The notes beneath the pieces are model-generated. The model did no database searches and had not been told where the DNA came from. It worked only from the letters and a program-made list of their open reading frames with translations. Of a stretch of 64,000 nt of DNA, positions 62,684-64,000 are shown in pieces. The stretch is from assembly GCA_024403415.1 (NCBI GenBank), contig JAKSRY010000006.1:1-64000 (forward strand), written 5' to 3'. The stretch comes from Lachnospiraceae bacterium (GTDB taxonomy: Bacteria > Bacillota > Clostridia > Lachnospirales > Lachnospiraceae). Position 1 is the stretch's first letter, and every line of letters starts with the position of its first letter. A program made the position numbers and the translations under genes.

Positions 62684-64000
62684 CAGATATCATCCTCACT
62701 TTCATCAGGTCCGTCAGTAACAGGCAGAGAAAAAATAAACTCCGATCCTATTCCTTCCGTACTGATTACATTTATATTCTCACCATGAGCTCTAATTATT
62801 TCTCTCGTAATCGAAAGACCAAGTCCGGTGCCCTTCTTGTCCTTACCTCTCGAAAGATCAGATTTATAAAATCTGTCAAATACCTGACTGAGCTGATCCT
62901 TTGGAATACCGATTCCGCTGTCTTTTACGGAGACATATACTTTATTTTTCTTCTCTGAGGTTTCGATTTTAATAATTGATTCAGGATGCGAGAACTTAAT
63001 CGCATTGTCAAGAAGGTTGTAAATTACCTGCTTAATCTTTTCTGCATCGGCTTTAACATATAATTCTTCCCCACTGAGAATAAGTTCAACTGCAATTGTT
63101 TTCTTGATGCAGGAACCTTCGAAAGTCTCGGTAATGGCTCTGATTACTTTATTGATATCAAATTCCGATATATCAAGAAGCATACCTGCTGTATTCAGGT
63201 TATTAAGAGTCAGAAGACCATCCGTAAGCTTTTTAAGTCGCTCTGTCTCATTAAGAACAATTCCTAAATATTTATCATGCATTTCGACAGGAATAGTTCC
63301 ATCCTTCATGGCTTCAAGATAGCCCTTTATGGAAGTAAGCGGCGATCTGAAATCATGAGATACATTCGCCACGAATTTCTTCTGATCATCTTCGGAACGC
63401 GCTATTTCCTGAGCCATATACGATACTGTTGCTCCAAGATATCCTATTTCGTCATCTGAATCCATCTGAAGTTCATAATGCATATTCCCGGAAGCATACT
63501 GCTCGGTAGCTTCGGTTATTTTTCTGATAGGACCATATACCACTTCCGTAAAGAAAATAAGTATTATCATCGACAATATGAACAGAATAAGAAGCACCAT
63601 ATAATCAATGATAAGCAGGCTGTTAAGTTCCTGCTCAATCTCCGTCATCGGATAATGTATTACTACATAGCCTTTAACCTTGAATTCTGCTGTTATAGGT
63701 GAAAAAACACTGAGATGTTCTTCTTCAAAATAATTGAAAAAGGTTCCTTCTGCATAGTTTTTTCCACCATAGACCGTAGGATCAAAGTTCTCTATCATTA
63801 TCTCTGTCTCAACATCAATAGGATTGCGGGAACTCAGGATAAGTCTTCCAGAAGGGTTGATAATCCAAACCTCTGACTTCAGATACTGATCAAGTGCATC
63901 AAGTTGATTCTTAACGGTATCAAGAGCTGTATTATTGTTATAAAGATCTACTGCATAGGTATTCGCAACTACCGTGGCTGTCTCATACAGTTTTTCGGAC
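62683..64000 (-). CDS. Sensor histidine kinase (5' end cut off by window edge)
   Basis: About 438 codons are visible and the reading frame runs open to base 64000, so the N-terminus is missing. Visible: part of an extracytoplasmic sensor, a membrane helix (YMVLLILFILSMIILIFF), HAMP (PIRKITEATEQYASG), HisKA with phospho-His in NVSHDFRSPLTS, and HATPase with LLDNAIKFS, KDSGIGIP and GTGLGLSI. A CpxA/PhoR-style kinase with no response regulator in view (it may lie upstream, outside). Translationally coupled to trmL. Confidence 0.93.
   Translation of the reverse strand, partial: SEKLYETATVVANTYAVDLYNNNTALDTVKNQLDALDQYLKSEVWIINPSGRLILSSRNPIDVETEIMIENFDPTVYGGKNYAEGTFFNYFEEEHLSVFSPITAEFKVKGYVVIHYPMTEIEQELNSLLIIDYMVLLILFILSMIILIFFTEVVYGPIRKITEATEQYASGNMHYELQMDSDDEIGYLGATVSYMAQEIARSEDDQKKFVANVSHDFRSPLTSIKGYLEAMKDGTIPVEMHDKYLGIVLNETERLKKLTDGLLTLNNLNTAGMLLDISEFDINKVIRAITETFEGSCIKKTIAVELILSGEELYVKADAEKIKQVIYNLLDNAIKFSHPESIIKIETSEKKNKVYVSVKDSGIGIPKDQLSQVFDRFYKSDLSRGKDKKGTGLGLSITREIIRAHGENINVISTEGIGSEFIFSLPVTDGPDESEDDI

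Noticed and set aside
1..64000. tRNA, rRNA, CRISPR, insertion sequence, phage or T-box elements
   Set aside because: Intergenic gaps are short and were read on both strands; none showed the folds, repeats or transposase genes needed.

Overview
The window is about 64 kb of a low-GC (high-30s % by eye) Firmicutes chromosome. Its protein families point to a motile, saccharolytic member of the Lachnospiraceae (Lachnospira / Butyrivibrio / Roseburia type). The main clues are flagellar rod genes beside mreB/mbl, comFC-yvyF, a Clostridia-type hprK-glk-murB-rapZ-whiA-crh cluster, DUF1846 and a eukaryote-like IleRS. Genus level is inference. Almost every gene is on the minus strand; only a DUF3048 lipoprotein (27836-28996) and a GNAT protein (40582-41298) are on plus. 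No tRNA, rRNA, insertion sequence, prophage or CRISPR array was seen.

Read in transcription order (right to left). 64000-61328: a sensor kinase (cut by the window edge), trmL, and a secreted SH3-CAP protein with a palindrome over its promoter. 61150-51819: ileS, glgP, a DUF1846 gene and ftsH, closed by a terminator. 51764-43908: uvrC, hprK, glk, murB, rapZ, whiA, a crh-like gene and fba. This is a carbon-status and cell-envelope cluster in which yvcK is missing, WhiA has lost most of its first LAGLIDADG half, RapZ has an altered P-loop and the HPr paralogue lacks the PTS histidine. 43749-41338: a membrane hybrid histidine kinase. 40528-40007: a cyclophilin.

39840-29079: a sigma-28-like promoter drives what looks like a ~58-nt terminator-ended RNA with two CsrA-like GGA motifs. 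Just downstream, a housekeeping promoter starts a ~10.5 kb run of tightly packed genes: mbl, two flagellar rod genes, a rod-binding protein, recD2, comFC, yvyF, two unknown membrane proteins, cdaA and cdaR (c-di-AMP synthesis) and a second HPr-like protein with Asp instead of His15. A terminator shared with the convergent DUF3048 gene closes it.

27634-1257: a surface-polysaccharide region. It begins with nucleotide-sugar genes (rfbD, gmd, fcl) and a multi-spanning membrane protein, followed by an aconitase-family hydratase and terminator, a zinc-ribbon/TPM membrane pair, and an exopolysaccharide cluster. That cluster holds a GtrB-like transferase, a polyprenyl sugar-phosphate transferase, a Wzz protein with a kinase-like tail lacking a Walker A motif, EpsG and six further glycosyltransferases; no flippase is visible. 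It runs into metG, a lysophospholipase-like hydrolase, small envelope proteins, YesL and a dCache-GGDEF cyclase. Downstream of a terminator lies ugpC/msmX, the sugar-ABC-transporter ATPase (cut at the left edge).

The only stretch over 300 bases without a protein gene is 39625-40006. It holds the mbl promoter, the sigma-28 unit and the cyclophilin terminator; 39841-39956 is AT-rich and nothing else was recognised there.
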